From Candidatus Aminicenantota bacterium (lineage in GTDB: Bacteria; Acidobacteriota; Aminicenantia; Aminicenantales; Aminicenantaceae): 64,000 nucleotides of DNA. The DNA lies in NCBI GenBank assembly GCA_016927475.1, contig JAFGMO010000081.1:24943-88942 (forward strand), given 5' to 3'. The notes beneath the pieces were generated by a model that was given only the letters and a program-made list of their open reading frames with translations, had not been told where the DNA came from and did no database searches. Each line of letters begins with the position of its first letter. Position 1 is the first letter of the stretch. This document shows positions 50,692-61,431 of the stretch, one piece after another. A program made the position numbers and the translations under genes.

Positions 50692-51207
50692 ATGATGAGA
50701 TCAAAAAGATGGATTATTCTCTTAACCGCGGCTGGTATTTTTCTTTCTTTTAGCTCACCGCTTCTTCCTCATTCAATCGACTATTTCATTCTAGGCATTA
50801 CGGTCAACGAGTGCCCCTTTACCCTCAAAAATGCCTGGGCGCTTAGTGAGGGACGTGATTTTTTTCTTACACAAAAAATAACGTTTGGATATGAGATAGG
50901 TCTATCCCACCGTTATGAAAACGATCCGCCGGAATTTCTCTTCAAGACGTTTTTCAACATGAAATTTCCCTGGATCCATTTTGGAAATCTTGGAGTTTAT
51001 GCCGGCGGAGGAGCAGGACTTTTAGAATCTATCCGCGTAAACAGACTGACGGTATCGGCCGATCTCCAGTTCAGCTATCAAGTGATCTTCGGACTTCGCT
51101 TCGGCCGCCCTAACACGGAAAACATCTGTCTCGAACTGCACTTTCTCCAGCCGACCAAGCCGGGTTATACATCCCGTCTGAATATCCTGACAGGGGTGAC
51201 CTTTTGA
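50692..51207 (+). CDS. Small outer-membrane beta-barrel protein
   Basis: This 171-residue protein has a signal peptide (RSKRWIILLTAAGIFLSFSSP), then alternating strands (YEIGLSHRYEND, LGVYAGGGAGLLES, VSADLQFSYQVIFGLRFG). It ends in a C-terminal aromatic residue (LTGVTF), typical of outer-membrane barrels. ATG 50692 starts the signal peptide; longer in-frame starts are not supported. The ribosome site is weak. The stop overlaps the start of the next barrel gene, so the two proteins are probably translated together. Function unknown. Confidence 0.65.
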   Translation: MMRSKRWIILLTAAGIFLSFSSPLLPHSIDYFILGITVNECPFTLKNAWALSEGRDFFLTQKITFGYEIGLSHRYENDPPEFLFKTFFNMKFPWIHFGNLGVYAGGGAGLLESIRVNRLTVSADLQFSYQVIFGLRFGRPNTENICLELHFLQPTKPGYTSRLNILTGVTF

Positions 51208-51716
51208 AACACAAAACGGCCGCTCTCCTTCTGCTTTTTTTAATGATCTCCGGAACCGCCAGCGCCTATTCTGAGCGTATTCTCAAAGCGGGATTGCTTT
51301 TGAATAAAGGTGATGAAAACCTTTATTCATGGTTTATCACTCAGGAATCCAATTTTTTTATTCAAGATATTTTTTCTCTAGGATATGAAACCCAATTTTC
51401 CTACCATTCTTTCTCAGAGCCGGATGCCGTCTCACCACGGCAAGTTTTCTCCCTTAATATCTTTTTTAACTCCAAGGTCAAATTCTTGAAGAGAGGAAAA
51501 TTCATTCCTTATGCGGCTCTGGGAGTGGGCCTGATTTCCCATACAACCAAATATCCTGACAGGTTCGGTTACGAAAATTATGAAGGGATACACTTCATGG
51601 CCGGATCACATTTTGAAAATTTCTCCACGGCTTTCCAAATCGAGTTCCGCGTTCTTATGGTCAACCGGGAAAACTCCCCGGCCAAATTTATTATTCTCGT
51701 CGGTTATCTTTTTTGA
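51204..51716 (+). CDS. Small outer-membrane beta-barrel protein
   Basis: This 170-residue exported protein has a TTG start that overlaps the TGA stop of the preceding barrel gene. Its signal peptide is TAALLLLFLMISGTASA. Strand-like segments with aromatic girdles follow (FSLGYETQFSYHSF, FIPYAALGVGLISH, STAFQIEFRVLMVN), ending in IILVGYLF with a terminal Phe. It resembles its neighbour in length and layout, so the pair may have arisen by duplication or form a complex. A GATGCG / CGCATC inverted repeat overlaps the stop region. Role unknown. Confidence 0.65.
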   Translation: MKHKTAALLLLFLMISGTASAYSERILKAGLLLNKGDENLYSWFITQESNFFIQDIFSLGYETQFSYHSFSEPDAVSPRQVFSLNIFFNSKVKFLKRGKFIPYAALGVGLISHTTKYPDRFGYENYEGIHFMAGSHFENFSTAFQIEFRVLMVNRENSPAKFIILVGYLF

Positions 51717-51805
51717 TGCGTAAGCAGATCAGCGCATCTTCTCCTAAATTTTTAAGGGTTTTCTAATCGTTTTTATACCTTGGGGGATTTAAAGATTTAT
51801 CCCGC

Positions 51806-52174
51806 CTATTTTCTGGCATTGGATAAAATCACCGCTATACCAACAGCAATGAGGATAAGGGGCCACCACCTGGTGATTCCATAGATGTTTGTGGCACCGA
51901 GGACGATAAGGATGCAGCCGATAACCAGTTTTCCGCCGCTGAAATGCCGGGAAGAAGGCAAAAAAGCCCGGATAACCACCTCTATAATGAGAATGATTCC
52001 CAGGCCGATAAGCAAATAGGCCCACCAATCGCTCCAGCTTATATAATCATTTATGGTCATAAGAAAAAGAACACCCAAAAAAATGAGGGTCAGACCTCCC
52101 ATCACTCCCGAAACGGGATCTCCGCCTCTTGAAACCCTGTGATCCTTCCTCGTTCCTGGATTATCTTCCTTCAT
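51806..52174 (-). CDS. Small multi-TM protein (LiaF/DUF5668-like membrane domain)
   Basis: This 122-residue protein has a charged N-terminus, then four short hydrophobic segments arranged in two Trp-rich repeats (SDWWAYLLIGLGIILIIEVV and TRWWPLILIAVGIAVIL). This pattern is typical of the LiaF-type transmembrane domain (DUF5668). Such proteins are often linked to envelope stress, but that is known mainly from Firmicutes and is only a hint here. AAAGGGAGG precedes the ATG. It lies between the barrel genes and the SPOR-protein gene. Confidence 0.65.
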   Translation of the reverse strand: MKEDNPGTRKDHRVSRGGDPVSGVMGGLTLIFLGVLFLMTINDYISWSDWWAYLLIGLGIILIIEVVIRAFLPSSRHFSGGKLVIGCILIVLGATNIYGITRWWPLILIAVGIAVILSNARK

Positions 52175-52206
52175 TTATGGCCCCTCCCTTTTTATCCTGC
52201 ATAATC

Positions 52207-52251
52207 TATTGGTGTCGGCCGAATTTAAGGATAATCAATTTAACACCAATA
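52207..52251. repeat. Repeat family 2 element in its own stem
   Basis: TATTGGTGT (52207-52215) and ACACCAATA (52243-52251) form a 9-bp perfect inverted repeat around TCGGCCGAATTTAAGGATA. That loop sequence matches those at 1554-1573, 1611-1630 and 13595-13613, while the stems differ among copies. Confidence 0.55.
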
Positions 52252-52261
52252 TACCGGTTTG

Positions 52262-53131
52262 TTATTTCACCTCAATTTCGCTTCTTACCACCCAGGCTGT
52301 CGTGTAACCCGCGCTGACCAATTGTTCTTTGAGGGCAGCCGCTTCTCTTTGTGTCCGGCAATTGCCCACTCTGATTTTCCAGTAGGGAGGAATGTAGTCG
52401 ACATAAACCTTTACATCCAGAAGAATGGATCTGACGTCACCAGCCATTTTTTCAGCATCTTCTTCTCTATTTAAGGCGGCGATCTGAACGCGGTATCCCT
52501 GCATGGTGCGTAATTTCACTTCTGGTTTGGCGGCCGGCTTTTTTTCTTCTTTTTTTTCTGAAGGGATAACCGGTTCCTCCTTGACTGTTCCAAAATAATC
52601 TTTGATCTCTTTTTCATCATAGTCACGCGGAAGAACAATCTGGGTTCCGCTGGGCATAACCACACGGCCCTTTCCCCGCAGGTAAACATAGGCATCGTTA
52701 CCGACCCAGAAGGTCAGTCTATTGTCTTTTTCTCCTTCACTGATAAAAACGAACCGTTCCGTTTTTTTATCGGCATTTTCCACCTTCAGCTCCACCCTTC
52801 CCATAAAGCGGTGGATGCTTCCCCTGCCCCATATGTCCGGCCCCAATTGTCCTTTCTGGGCGATATTATCTTCCAGATACTCGGTATCGACACTAATGGA
52901 ATCCAGATTGGTCTGACTCAAGGTAATTCTGCTGGGAGCCACATTCTTTCGCGGGCCGAACTGTTCAACCGTAAATCGCTGCCTGATTCCTTCTTGTTCT
53001 ATTTTCCGAACCGCCTCATTTTCAAGTTCAATAACGGTCTTTTTTTCATTCTGGAAAAAATTCCCGCCGAATAAACACAATGACAAGACAAACGTAGAAA
53101 GGCCCATGAAGGTCAGTATTTTTTTAGGCAT
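52262..53131 (-). CDS. SPOR-domain exported protein
   Basis: This 289-residue protein has a signal or anchor segment (LTFMGLSTFVLSLCLFGGN). A beta-rich central region follows (about 40-180), then a short lysine-proline linker (EEKKPAAKPEVK) and a C-terminal SPOR domain of about 75 residues (YRVQIAALNREEDAEKMA...WKIRVGNCRTQREAAALK). SPOR domains bind denuded septal peptidoglycan, suggesting a cell-envelope or division role. ATG 53131 follows AAAAAGGAGACG; a longer in-frame start lacks such a site. It is divergent from the alpha-2-macroglobulin/pbpC operon, also peptidoglycan related. Confidence 0.8.
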   Translation of the reverse strand: MPKKILTFMGLSTFVLSLCLFGGNFFQNEKKTVIELENEAVRKIEQEGIRQRFTVEQFGPRKNVAPSRITLSQTNLDSISVDTEYLEDNIAQKGQLGPDIWGRGSIHRFMGRVELKVENADKKTERFVFISEGEKDNRLTFWVGNDAYVYLRGKGRVVMPSGTQIVLPRDYDEKEIKDYFGTVKEEPVIPSEKKEEKKPAAKPEVKLRTMQGYRVQIAALNREEDAEKMAGDVRSILLDVKVYVDYIPPYWKIRVGNCRTQREAAALKEQLVSAGYTTAWVVRSEIEVK

Positions 53132-53463
53132 GGTCGTCTCCTTTTTCTTCCTCTGGGGAAGAAAGACAGCCGCTCTCATTTGTTACCCTTCACCTATCAT
53201 GGAAAAAATCCATTATAAAAACGTGATTCATAATTAACACAGCGTTTTTAAATAGTCAAATTCACCCATAAATGAGGATCATTTTAGTTTGAGATATCAT
53301 TCACCGTTTTGATGTTTCCATTTCAAATCCAGGTCTAACCGCTCGCCATTTTTTTCATCCATCATTCATTTCCCGGAGAAAAAAGCTTGCCGCCAAAAAG
53401 ATCATGCTTGCACTTTACTATCATTTTCTTTAGCATTAAAAAAAAACATTTATGAGGGATCAA
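53132..53463. other. 332-bp divergent intergenic region
   Basis: No gene or strong inverted repeat is visible. A weak promoter candidate for the alpha-2-macroglobulin gene is TTGCAC (53408-53413), 17-bp spacer, TAGCAT (53431-53436). GAGGG at 53453-53457 is the ribosome site for the ATG at 53464. Confidence 0.35.
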
Positions 53464-56400
53464 ATGAGCAAAAAAACAATCATTTTCTTTTCCGTAGTGG
53501 TTTCAATTTTTATGATTTTTTCCGTTTCATGCAAAAAAAAGAAATCCTCCATCCCCTCCTTTGAGATTGCCGACGGTACCGGTGTGGGAGACCTGCACGT
53601 AACCCATGTTTCACCAAAAGGAACCACATCCGCTCCCCACGAAGCGGATAAGATGGTGATAATTTTCGACCAGCCGATGGTCCCCCTTCAAGCTCTCTCT
53701 GAAGAAACGGACAGAACGTTTTTGAAGATCGATCCGCCGGTCAAAGGAAAATCCCGCTGGATGGGTTCCCGCATTCTGACTTTCAGGCCGGAGAACAGGC
53801 TTTCATTTGCCACCACCTTTCATGTGTCCATTCCCAGAGGAATATCTTCATTGAACAATTATGTGTTGAAAAATGATTTTTCCTGGACGTTCACATCGGT
53901 TCGTCCTCGAATTGAAAATACCATGCCAAGGCATAAACAAAAATGGCTCGGTTTGGACACAAAAATTCTCCTCCTTTTCAATCAAGCCATCAACACCGAA
54001 AAGGCCACGGATTTCCTGGCTGTTAAAAGCATAGACGGAAAAACAGGGAAGGAAGAGGCGGTTCCAGTTCACGTCAAACAACCGAGCCGGGAAATTCTGG
54101 AAAAGGAAAAAATTGATGCCTCCCCTGAAGAAGTCCTTATCATTGAGCCTGTTGAATCCCTCAAACCCGCTCATATGTATTACGTCGAAGTAAAAGCCGG
54201 GCTTCCGGCATCGGAAGGACCATTGGGATTGGAAAAAACAAAAATCTTCCATTTCGAAACATTCCAGGAGTTCGTCTTTGAAGAAATTGAAAATCCAAAA
54301 AGAATAAATCCCTACGATTCCCTGCGGATACGGTTTTCAAATCCTGTAACGTACAAGGAATTCATCAATAATATCTATTTTGAACCTCAGTTGGAAATTC
54401 CGGATTATTATCAAAACTATGAATATTCCAGCAATACTCTTTACTTATCCCTTCCTTTGAAGCCGGAAACGGAATATCTCCTTAAAATCGACAAAGAGTT
54501 AAAAGACACTTTTGAAAACACTCTGGATACTCCCATTGAAACCCGTTTTTCGACCGGTTCGTACGAGCCTTATGTGAGCATGACTTCTCAACAGGCCATC
54601 ATGGAAGCCGGAAAAATAACAAAATATCCCATCTATGTTATGAACAAAAAGGAAGCTTTTTTTGAAGGAGCGCGAATAGATAAAAACAGAGTCATTCCCC
54701 TGCTGAACAATGACAAGATTTTCTGGTCAAACGAAAAGGTCGCCAAAGAAGGATTTTTTAAGGTCCAGCGCACACTGCGCTTTGAAGCCGTTCCCAATAC
54801 ACGCAGCATTTATGGTTTGGAGCTTGAGGAACTGCTGGATGACGGCTTCGGCCTGGTTTTCGTTCAGCTCGACACCCAACTCAAAGATAGATGGAGCCGT
54901 TATCCCAAAGCATTTCTTCAGATAACGAACCTGGGAATAACCGCGAAATTTTCCCCTGAAAACAATTTCATTTGGGTAACCGGATTGGATAACGGCCTTC
55001 CCGTTTCCGGCGCCGATGTCGAGATACGTGATGACTCCAACAGTATTTTATGGAAAGGCAACACGGATGAAAAGGGCGCTGCCATCTCTCCGGGATGGAA
55101 AAAGTTGGGAATCAAAGTTAAAGATTCCTGGAGCAAACCCCGTCAATGGGTTTTCGCCGGCAAAGGTAAAGACCTGGCCTTCACCGCATCGGATTGGGGC
55201 ACCGGTGTCTATCCCTACAGATTCGGTATTTCTTATGACTGGCATCCCGAACCTGTTGCTTATCAAGGATACATATTTTCCGAGCGGGGAATCTACCGCG
55301 CCGGAGAAACGGTCCATATCAAAGGAATGATCCGGGAAAATGAACAAGGCCGGTGGGAAATCCCTTCAAAAAAGAAGGTGGAATGCGAAGTCACGGACCC
55401 CTTTCACAAAAACATTTTCAAGAAAAAAATTCCGATAGACGATTTCGGCTCCTTTGACTTTGACCTGCTCATCTCTGAAGAAGCGTCTCTTGGCACCTAC
55501 TGGGTCAACGCAAGTATCCCATCTCCCACCGGAGGAGAGGATGCCGTCTTCAACGGCTCATTTCGAATCGAAGCCTTCAGGCCGGCGGAATTCGAGGTAC
55601 ATCTTCGTACGGAGGAAGACAGCTACACATTCGGCCGTGAATACACCGCTCAAATAAAAGGTTCATATCTTTTCGGCGGGGCCATGGGCGGACAAAAGGT
55701 ATCCTGGCATCTTCGGCTTAATCCTTCTTCGTTCTTTCCTCCCGGCCATAAGGGTTATATTTTCGGCGCTTACATCGACTTGTGGGATGATGAAGAACGG
55801 GAAACAAGCCGGCTGCTTTCTTCGGGCGAAGACAAACTGGATGAAAATGGAATCCTGAATATTCGATCAGAGCTTATCCCTGAAAAAGAAAAGAGCACTG
55901 TCCAGGCAACACTTGAGGCGACCGTCGAAGGACCGAGCCGTCAGTCAATTTCCAACCGTATTCAAACACTCATCCACAGGGGAGACTATTACATCGGTCT
56001 CAAACCCTCATCGCTTTTTTTTCCAAAAGGAAAAGCACTGGATGTCAGCCTGATCACGGTCAAGCCGGACGGAAGCCCGGAACCGGGGAAAAAGATCGTC
56101 CTTCAGCTTATCAAAAGAGAATGGCATTCCGTGAAAAAATCGGGTTTCGGTGGAAGATTCAACTGGATCAGTGAAAAAAAAGATATCGAAATCGCATCCA
56201 AAGAAGTGGAAACGGACGGATCCCCGTTGACGGTTTCCTTTTCACCTGAAAAATCCGGATATTACATCCTTCGCGCTGAAGGACGCGACGTGCACGAAAA
56301 TGTTATCACCACATCGACATCCGTCTACATCACTGGCGGAGATTATGTCCCCTGGGAAAGGGAAAATGATGACGCCATCGAGCTGGTAGCGGACAGCGAA

Positions 56401-59145
56401 AGCTACCATCCTGGAGATACGGCAAAAATACTCGTAAAATCTCCCTATGAGAAAGCCATGGCCCTGGTCACCCTAGAAAGGGAATTTATTCTCGACAGCC
56501 GTATCTATGAAGTCAACGGCAGCACCGAGCTCATCGAGGTATCCATCCTCTCTGATTACATACCCAACGTTTTTCTTTCCGTTATCCTGGTTAAAGGACG
56601 AACGGCGGAGCTTGATTTATCGACAGGCGCTGATTCCGGAAAACCATCCTTCAAAATCGGTTACATCAATCTTCCCGTTGATCCTTCAGAAAAACGATTG
56701 AATATCGATATCAAAAAAGACCGTGAACATTACAAACCTGGAGACCAAGTCACTGTAACCCTTAATGTTACGGATAGTGGAGGTACGGGCGTACATTCCA
56801 GTCTTGCTCTTGCCGTCGTCGATGTCGGAGTCCTCAACTTAATAGGATATCAAACTCCGGATCCTTTCAGCCGCTTTTACCAACAAAAACCCCTGTCCGT
56901 TGAGACGGCGGAAACCCGGCAGCATGTTCTCGAACAGAAAGAATACGGGGAAAAAGGGGAAGAAACATCCGGCGGAGGAGGAGAAAGAGCCTTGGCCGCT
57001 CAAGCTCCTTCACTCTCCGAAGTTGAACTTCGAGGCGATTTCAAATCGACAGCATACTGGAATCCCGATATCCGCACCGATGAAACGGGTAAAGCATCCG
57101 TCACCTTTGAACTTCCGGACAATCTGACTACCTTCCGCATCATGGCCGTATCCCAGACGGTGGATTCACGATTCGGACGGGGAGAAACGGTCTTCAGGGT
57201 ATCCAAACCCTTACTTCTACAAGCAGCCTTGCCACGCTTCGCCAGAATCGGTGACCACTTCGAAGCGGGAATCGTTGTCCACAACCAAACGACCGAAAAA
57301 AACGACGTCCTTTTGAGCTGCGAAGCAAACGGAATAAAAATGGTGGACAAAAAAAATACACGGGAACTGACACTCGCCCCTGGAGAGGGAAAGGAGGCCC
57401 GCTTTCAATTCGAAGCGGAAACACCCGGAGAAGCCGTATTTTCCTTTCGAGCCGTTATGGGGCAGGATTCCGACGGCCTGGAAATAACAATTCCTTTAGA
57501 ACAACCCCGGCCTTCCGAATCAGTCGCTTTCTTCGACCAAACGGAAAAATCCAAGGAAGAGAAAATCAAAATTCCCGAAAACATTTTCCCGGCGTTAAGC
57601 GGCATCGAGTTTGTTGGTTCCGGATCAGCCCTCAGCCGGCTCTCGGGAAACGTTGATTTCCTGACGAACTATCCCTATTTTTGTCTTGAACAACGGTTAT
57701 CCTCCATTCTTCCTTATATTCTGGCGTCAGACATCCTTATCGATTTCAAGATCAGCCGGCTAAGCCGGAAAGACATGGAAGAACACGTTCAAAATCATCT
57801 CAATGAAATCCTCACCTATCAAAAAGAAAACGGAGGTTTCGGCCTCTGGCCGGATTCACGCCATGATTCCCCCTATCTTACCTGTTACGCTCTTTTTACT
57901 CTTCAAAAAGCCTCTGAAAACGGATATGGAGTCCCCGGCTCATGGTTGGAAGACGGCAAACGGTACCTCCAAAACCTTGTCCGCGGCCGCCTCTCTAAAG
58001 ATATTTATCCCTATGGAACAAAATCCTGGAAAACAATTGAAGCGTTTGCTTTATACGATTTGGCCATTTTGAAACATCCCGAACCATCCTTTATGGAAAA
58101 ACTTTATGTTGACCGCCAGGATCTTTCTCTTTTCGGCCAAACCCTTCTTTTCAAAGCGTTGAACCGGGGGGGAGGCACGCTTCACGCTCAGAACACGCTC
58201 CTCCAGGAAATTTTGAACAAAGTCAAGGTGACACCATCGACGGCCCATTTCGAAGAAGAGGAAGGAAGAACCTCTTCCTGGATTTATTCGTCAAACATGA
58301 GAACCACGTCTTTCATTCTCCAGGCTCTCGTCGAAACGGGAACGGAATACCCTCTCATTCCCCAGATCGCCCGCTGGCTGGTCGAAAAACGCAAAGCCGA
58401 AAAATGGTCTTCGACACAGAATACTTTCTATGCTTTTTACGCCATGAACGAATACTACAAACGGTATGAAAAAACGGAACCGGATTTTTCCATTGAAACC
58501 AGCCTGGAAAAAAATATACTGCTTGAAGAATCCTTTGGAGGAGGACGAAACAAAACAGTCCGGGGCGAAACGTCCTTGGAGGCATTCAAACCCGGCTCCA
58601 CGGTCCGGCTTCACATCAAGAAAAAAGGGCAAGGTACGCTCTTCTACGGAACGCGCATGATGTATACTCCCAGTGTGGAAAGCCTCGCCGCCGATGAAGG
58701 TTTCTCCGTTCAGAAAAAGATACTCACCATGAATGGAAATCCCGTAAAAGACATTGAGGCCGGCAAACTTTACGTCATTCAACTTGACATAGGAGTGCCA
58801 CAAGAGAGTCTGTTTGTCGTTGTCGACGATCCTTTACCGGCCGGTTTTGAAGCCGTCAATCCGACATTCGTGACGGAAAGCCGGGAAGATCTTCAAAGAT
58901 TGCAAACGCTTGGAGAGAATCAAAATCGAGGATGGTGGTTCGGCTTCAATCACATCGAAATGCATGACAACAGGGTTCTTCTATTCGCCGATTCGCTGAC
59001 ACCAGGTGTACACACCCACAGCTATCTTGTCAGGGCCATAACATTCGGCTCCTTCAATGCACCCGGTACAAAAGTCGAAGAAATGTATGCACCGGAAACC
59101 TTCGGAAGAAGCGAAGAAATAAAGATCAAGATTTCCCTCAAATGA
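53464..59145 (+). CDS. Bacterial alpha-2-macroglobulin lipoprotein
   Basis: This 1893-residue periplasmic protease-trapping protein has a lipoprotein signal ending in FSVSC. Multiple macroglobulin-like beta domains follow, then a thioester domain with the intact CLEQ motif at residue 1407 (FLTNYPYFCLEQRLSS) and a terminal receptor-binding-like domain. The thioester lets it trap attacking proteases covalently. An Ala/Gly-rich bait-like stretch with SGGGGERALAAQAPS lies before it. The ATG at 53464 has GAGGG at proper spacing; an upstream ATG at 53452 does not. It overlaps pbpC by 4 bp, the conserved pairing in which PBP1C repairs the wall at sites of breach. Confidence 0.92.
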   Translation: MSKKTIIFFSVVVSIFMIFSVSCKKKKSSIPSFEIADGTGVGDLHVTHVSPKGTTSAPHEADKMVIIFDQPMVPLQALSEETDRTFLKIDPPVKGKSRWMGSRILTFRPENRLSFATTFHVSIPRGISSLNNYVLKNDFSWTFTSVRPRIENTMPRHKQKWLGLDTKILLLFNQAINTEKATDFLAVKSIDGKTGKEEAVPVHVKQPSREILEKEKIDASPEEVLIIEPVESLKPAHMYYVEVKAGLPASEGPLGLEKTKIFHFETFQEFVFEEIENPKRINPYDSLRIRFSNPVTYKEFINNIYFEPQLEIPDYYQNYEYSSNTLYLSLPLKPETEYLLKIDKELKDTFENTLDTPIETRFSTGSYEPYVSMTSQQAIMEAGKITKYPIYVMNKKEAFFEGARIDKNRVIPLLNNDKIFWSNEKVAKEGFFKVQRTLRFEAVPNTRSIYGLELEELLDDGFGLVFVQLDTQLKDRWSRYPKAFLQITNLGITAKFSPENNFIWVTGLDNGLPVSGADVEIRDDSNSILWKGNTDEKGAAISPGWKKLGIKVKDSWSKPRQWVFAGKGKDLAFTASDWGTGVYPYRFGISYDWHPEPVAYQGYIFSERGIYRAGETVHIKGMIRENEQGRWEIPSKKKVECEVTDPFHKNIFKKKIPIDDFGSFDFDLLISEEASLGTYWVNASIPSPTGGEDAVFNGSFRIEAFRPAEFEVHLRTEEDSYTFGREYTAQIKGSYLFGGAMGGQKVSWHLRLNPSSFFPPGHKGYIFGAYIDLWDDEERETSRLLSSGEDKLDENGILNIRSELIPEKEKSTVQATLEATVEGPSRQSISNRIQTLIHRGDYYIGLKPSSLFFPKGKALDVSLITVKPDGSPEPGKKIVLQLIKREWHSVKKSGFGGRFNWISEKKDIEIASKEVETDGSPLTVSFSPEKSGYYILRAEGRDVHENVITTSTSVYITGGDYVPWERENDDAIELVADSESYHPGDTAKILVKSPYEKAMALVTLEREFILDSRIYEVNGSTELIEVSILSDYIPNVFLSVILVKGRTAELDLSTGADSGKPSFKIGYINLPVDPSEKRLNIDIKKDREHYKPGDQVTVTLNVTDSGGTGVHSSLALAVVDVGVLNLIGYQTPDPFSRFYQQKPLSVETAETRQHVLEQKEYGEKGEETSGGGGERALAAQAPSLSEVELRGDFKSTAYWNPDIRTDETGKASVTFELPDNLTTFRIMAVSQTVDSRFGRGETVFRVSKPLLLQAALPRFARIGDHFEAGIVVHNQTTEKNDVLLSCEANGIKMVDKKNTRELTLAPGEGKEARFQFEAETPGEAVFSFRAVMGQDSDGLEITIPLEQPRPSESVAFFDQTEKSKEEKIKIPENIFPALSGIEFVGSGSALSRLSGNVDFLTNYPYFCLEQRLSSILPYILASDILIDFKISRLSRKDMEEHVQNHLNEILTYQKENGGFGLWPDSRHDSPYLTCYALFTLQKASENGYGVPGSWLEDGKRYLQNLVRGRLSKDIYPYGTKSWKTIEAFALYDLAILKHPEPSFMEKLYVDRQDLSLFGQTLLFKALNRGGGTLHAQNTLLQEILNKVKVTPSTAHFEEEEGRTSSWIYSSNMRTTSFILQALVETGTEYPLIPQIARWLVEKRKAEKWSSTQNTFYAFYAMNEYYKRYEKTEPDFSIETSLEKNILLEESFGGGRNKTVRGETSLEAFKPGSTVRLHIKKKGQGTLFYGTRMMYTPSVESLAADEGFSVQKKILTMNGNPVKDIEAGKLYVIQLDIGVPQESLFVVVDDPLPAGFEAVNPTFVTESREDLQRLQTLGENQNRGWWFGFNHIEMHDNRVLLFADSLTPGVHTHSYLVRAITFGSFNAPGTKVEEMYAPETFGRSEEIKIKISLK

Positions 59146-61400
59146 TCAAAAAAAGAATTTTTATTGTCGCCCTCCTGTCTCCACCGCTTCTGTTCCTGGC
59201 TTCACTCTATATCCCCTTTCCCCGCGCTAAACTGGAACCGGGACCTGTTGTTTCTCTTCGAATCGTCGACCGCCACAATGTTCACCTTCGCGAAGTCCTC
59301 TCATCCTCGGGAGGGCACTGCCGATGGATTCCATGGGAAAAACTTCCGGATGGATTGGTCGCCGCCACCCTTGCCGCTGAGGACAAATATTTTTTCCTGC
59401 ACAACGGAGTGAACCCTTTGGCCATGGGAAGAGCGATAATACAGAATATCACTCACCGGCGAGTCATCTCCGGCGCATCGACCATTTCCCAGCAGCTCAT
59501 CCGGAATATCTATCACGGCCGAAGGAATATTTTCTCAAAACTTTACGAAGCCTGGATGGCCCTTCGGCTGGAAAAGTCTCTGACTAAAGAAAAAATTCTC
59601 GTCCAGTACTTGAACAGGATTTGCTTCGGTAACCAGGCCTATGGAATCGAGGCCGCTTCCCGTCTTTATTTCGATAAAAGGGCGTCGGACCTTAGCCTGG
59701 CCGAAGCCGCCTTTCTGGCCGGGCTTCCTCGTTCCCCCGCCGGGCTCAATCCCTACCGGTTTTTTCCCCGGGCAGAAGAAAGGCAGGAAAACATCCTTAA
59801 ACGCATGCTGGCCTGGAATCTTATTTCGAGCGAAGCCTACGAACGGGCCGTCCACGAAAAGATCCGCGTACTACCGGCCAGCCAGAAGTTCCGGGCTCCT
59901 CATTTCTGTGATTTTATTTTGAAGCGGATTCAGGAATCAGGAACATTTTCCCCGGATTTGATCCGGACGACACTGGAATACTCGCTGCATAAAAAGATAG
60001 AAATGCTCGTTCAAGGACACCTCAAAAATAACGAAAAAAAAGGAATCACCAACGCCGCGGTTGTCGTTTTGGAGAACAGCAGGGGAGAAATCTTATCCAT
60101 GGTCGGGTCCGGAGATTTTTTTTCCGTAGAGCATGACGGACAGGTTAACGGCGCCCTGTCCCTTCGCCAACCCGGATCGACCCTCAAGCCTTTCACCTAT
60201 GCCCTGGCCCTGGAAAACGGTCTTACAGCGTCCTCCCTTCTCGAAGACCGTGAAATGAGCCTTTCAACACCTGAAGGGTCATTCCGGCCCCGGAACTACG
60301 ACAAACGCTACCACGGACCCGTGCGTATACGAAGCGCCCTCGCATGCTCCTATAACATACCGGCTGTTTCCCTCGTCGAAAAAATGGGGCCTGACCTGCT
60401 TTACTACCGGCTTAAAAAAAATGGATTTACCAGCCTCACCAAAAGCCCCGGTTTTTACGGCGTCGGGCTTACCCTCGGCAACGGCGAAGTGACCCTCTTG
60501 GAGCTTGTGCAAGGTTATGCCACACTGGCCCGGGGTGGAAGATGGATTCCCGCTTCCGCTATTTTAAACATACGAAGGTGCGACAATCGGAATATTTCCC
60601 TGAAAACCGACGGCTTCAGAGATGTTTTTTCACCCGGGATTTCATACATTATCACCAGCATCCTCGCCGATCATGACGCCCGCGTCCCCGCCTTTGGCCT
60701 AAATACTCCTTTAAATCTTCCCTTTCCCTGCGCCGCCAAAACAGGAACATCCAAAGATTTTCGCGATAACTGGACCATTGGCTACACTCCCCGGTACACG
60801 GTCGGTGTCTGGGTAGGAAATTTTGATGCCGAACCGATGCGCAACATCTCAGGGATAACAGGCTGCGGCCCCCTCTTTCATGATATCATGCTTCTTCTTG
60901 AAAAAAACGGTCCTTCACTTTCCTTTATCACACCAAAAGACATCGTCCGTTGTTCCGTTTGCCCGAAAACCGGGCAAAAAGCCGGCCCTCTATGTCCCGG
61001 CAGTATTGAAGAAATTTTTATCAAGGGAACCGAACCCAGGATTAGCTGTCCCCTTCACCAGGCACAGAGAGGTGAACAGGCCTTTATCCCCCTTTCACAT
61101 TCTGCTTGGGCCCGGCCACAGCGTCAACCCAGAATTACATTTCCCGCAGATGGTGATGTTTTTATGATCGATCCCGTTTTAAGAAAGGAATACCAAACAC
61201 TTATTCTGCAGGCATCCGTTCCTGAAAGATATTCCGTCAATAAAGTGGAGTGGTGGATCAATGAAGAACCGGCCGGTATTTCTTCCTATCCCTTTCGCTT
61301 CCGCTGGAAACTGGAACCCGGTTCTTATATAATCAATATCCGAACACTGGGATCGACCGTCATGGAAAGCCGCCCCATCCGGATCAAAGTCATTTCCTGA
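59142..61400 (+). CDS. pbpC: Penicillin-binding protein 1C
   Basis: This 752-residue bifunctional class A PBP is anchored by one N-terminal helix (about 6-22). The GT51 transglycosylase domain shows [14 protein letters not shown] near residue 78 and [13 protein letters not shown] near 113. The transpeptidase domain has the active Ser in [11 protein letters not shown] (about 348), SYNIP and [12 protein letters not shown]. The C-terminal BiPBP domain begins near residue 610 with a cysteine pair ([10 protein letters not shown]) and ends in a beta-sandwich. It polymerises and cross-links peptidoglycan. It is translation-coupled to the macroglobulin gene, a conserved envelope-defence pair. Confidence 0.93.
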   Translation: MIKKRIFIVALLSPPLLFLASLYIPFPRAKLEPGPVVSLRIVDRHNVHLREVLSSSGGHCRWIPWEKLPDGLVAATLAAEDKYFFLHNGVNPLAMGRAIIQNITHRRVISGASTISQQLIRNIYHGRRNIFSKLYEAWMALRLEKSLTKEKILVQYLNRICFGNQAYGIEAASRLYFDKRASDLSLAEAAFLAGLPRSPAGLNPYRFFPRAEERQENILKRMLAWNLISSEAYERAVHEKIRVLPASQKFRAPHFCDFILKRIQESGTFSPDLIRTTLEYSLHKKIEMLVQGHLKNNEKKGITNAAVVVLENSRGEILSMVGSGDFFSVEHDGQVNGALSLRQPGSTLKPFTYALALENGLTASSLLEDREMSLSTPEGSFRPRNYDKRYHGPVRIRSALACSYNIPAVSLVEKMGPDLLYYRLKKNGFTSLTKSPGFYGVGLTLGNGEVTLLELVQGYATLARGGRWIPASAILNIRRCDNRNISLKTDGFRDVFSPGISYIITSILADHDARVPAFGLNTPLNLPFPCAAKTGTSKDFRDNWTIGYTPRYTVGVWVGNFDAEPMRNISGITGCGPLFHDIMLLLEKNGPSLSFITPKDIVRCSVCPKTGQKAGPLCPGSIEEIFIKGTEPRISCPLHQAQRGEQAFIPLSHSAWARPQRQPRITFPADGDVFMIDPVLRKEYQTLILQASVPERYSVNKVEWWINEEPAGISSYPFRFRWKLEPGSYIINIRTLGSTVMESRPIRIKVIS

Positions 61401-61431
61401 CGGTCGCAGAATAAAAACAGGAGAGCTTCCC

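Noticed and set aside
51713..51741. GATGCG/CGCATC inverted repeat after the second barrel gene
   Set aside because: It overlaps the stop codon and lacks an adjoining T-run; it could be a weak terminator but is not distinguishable from chance.
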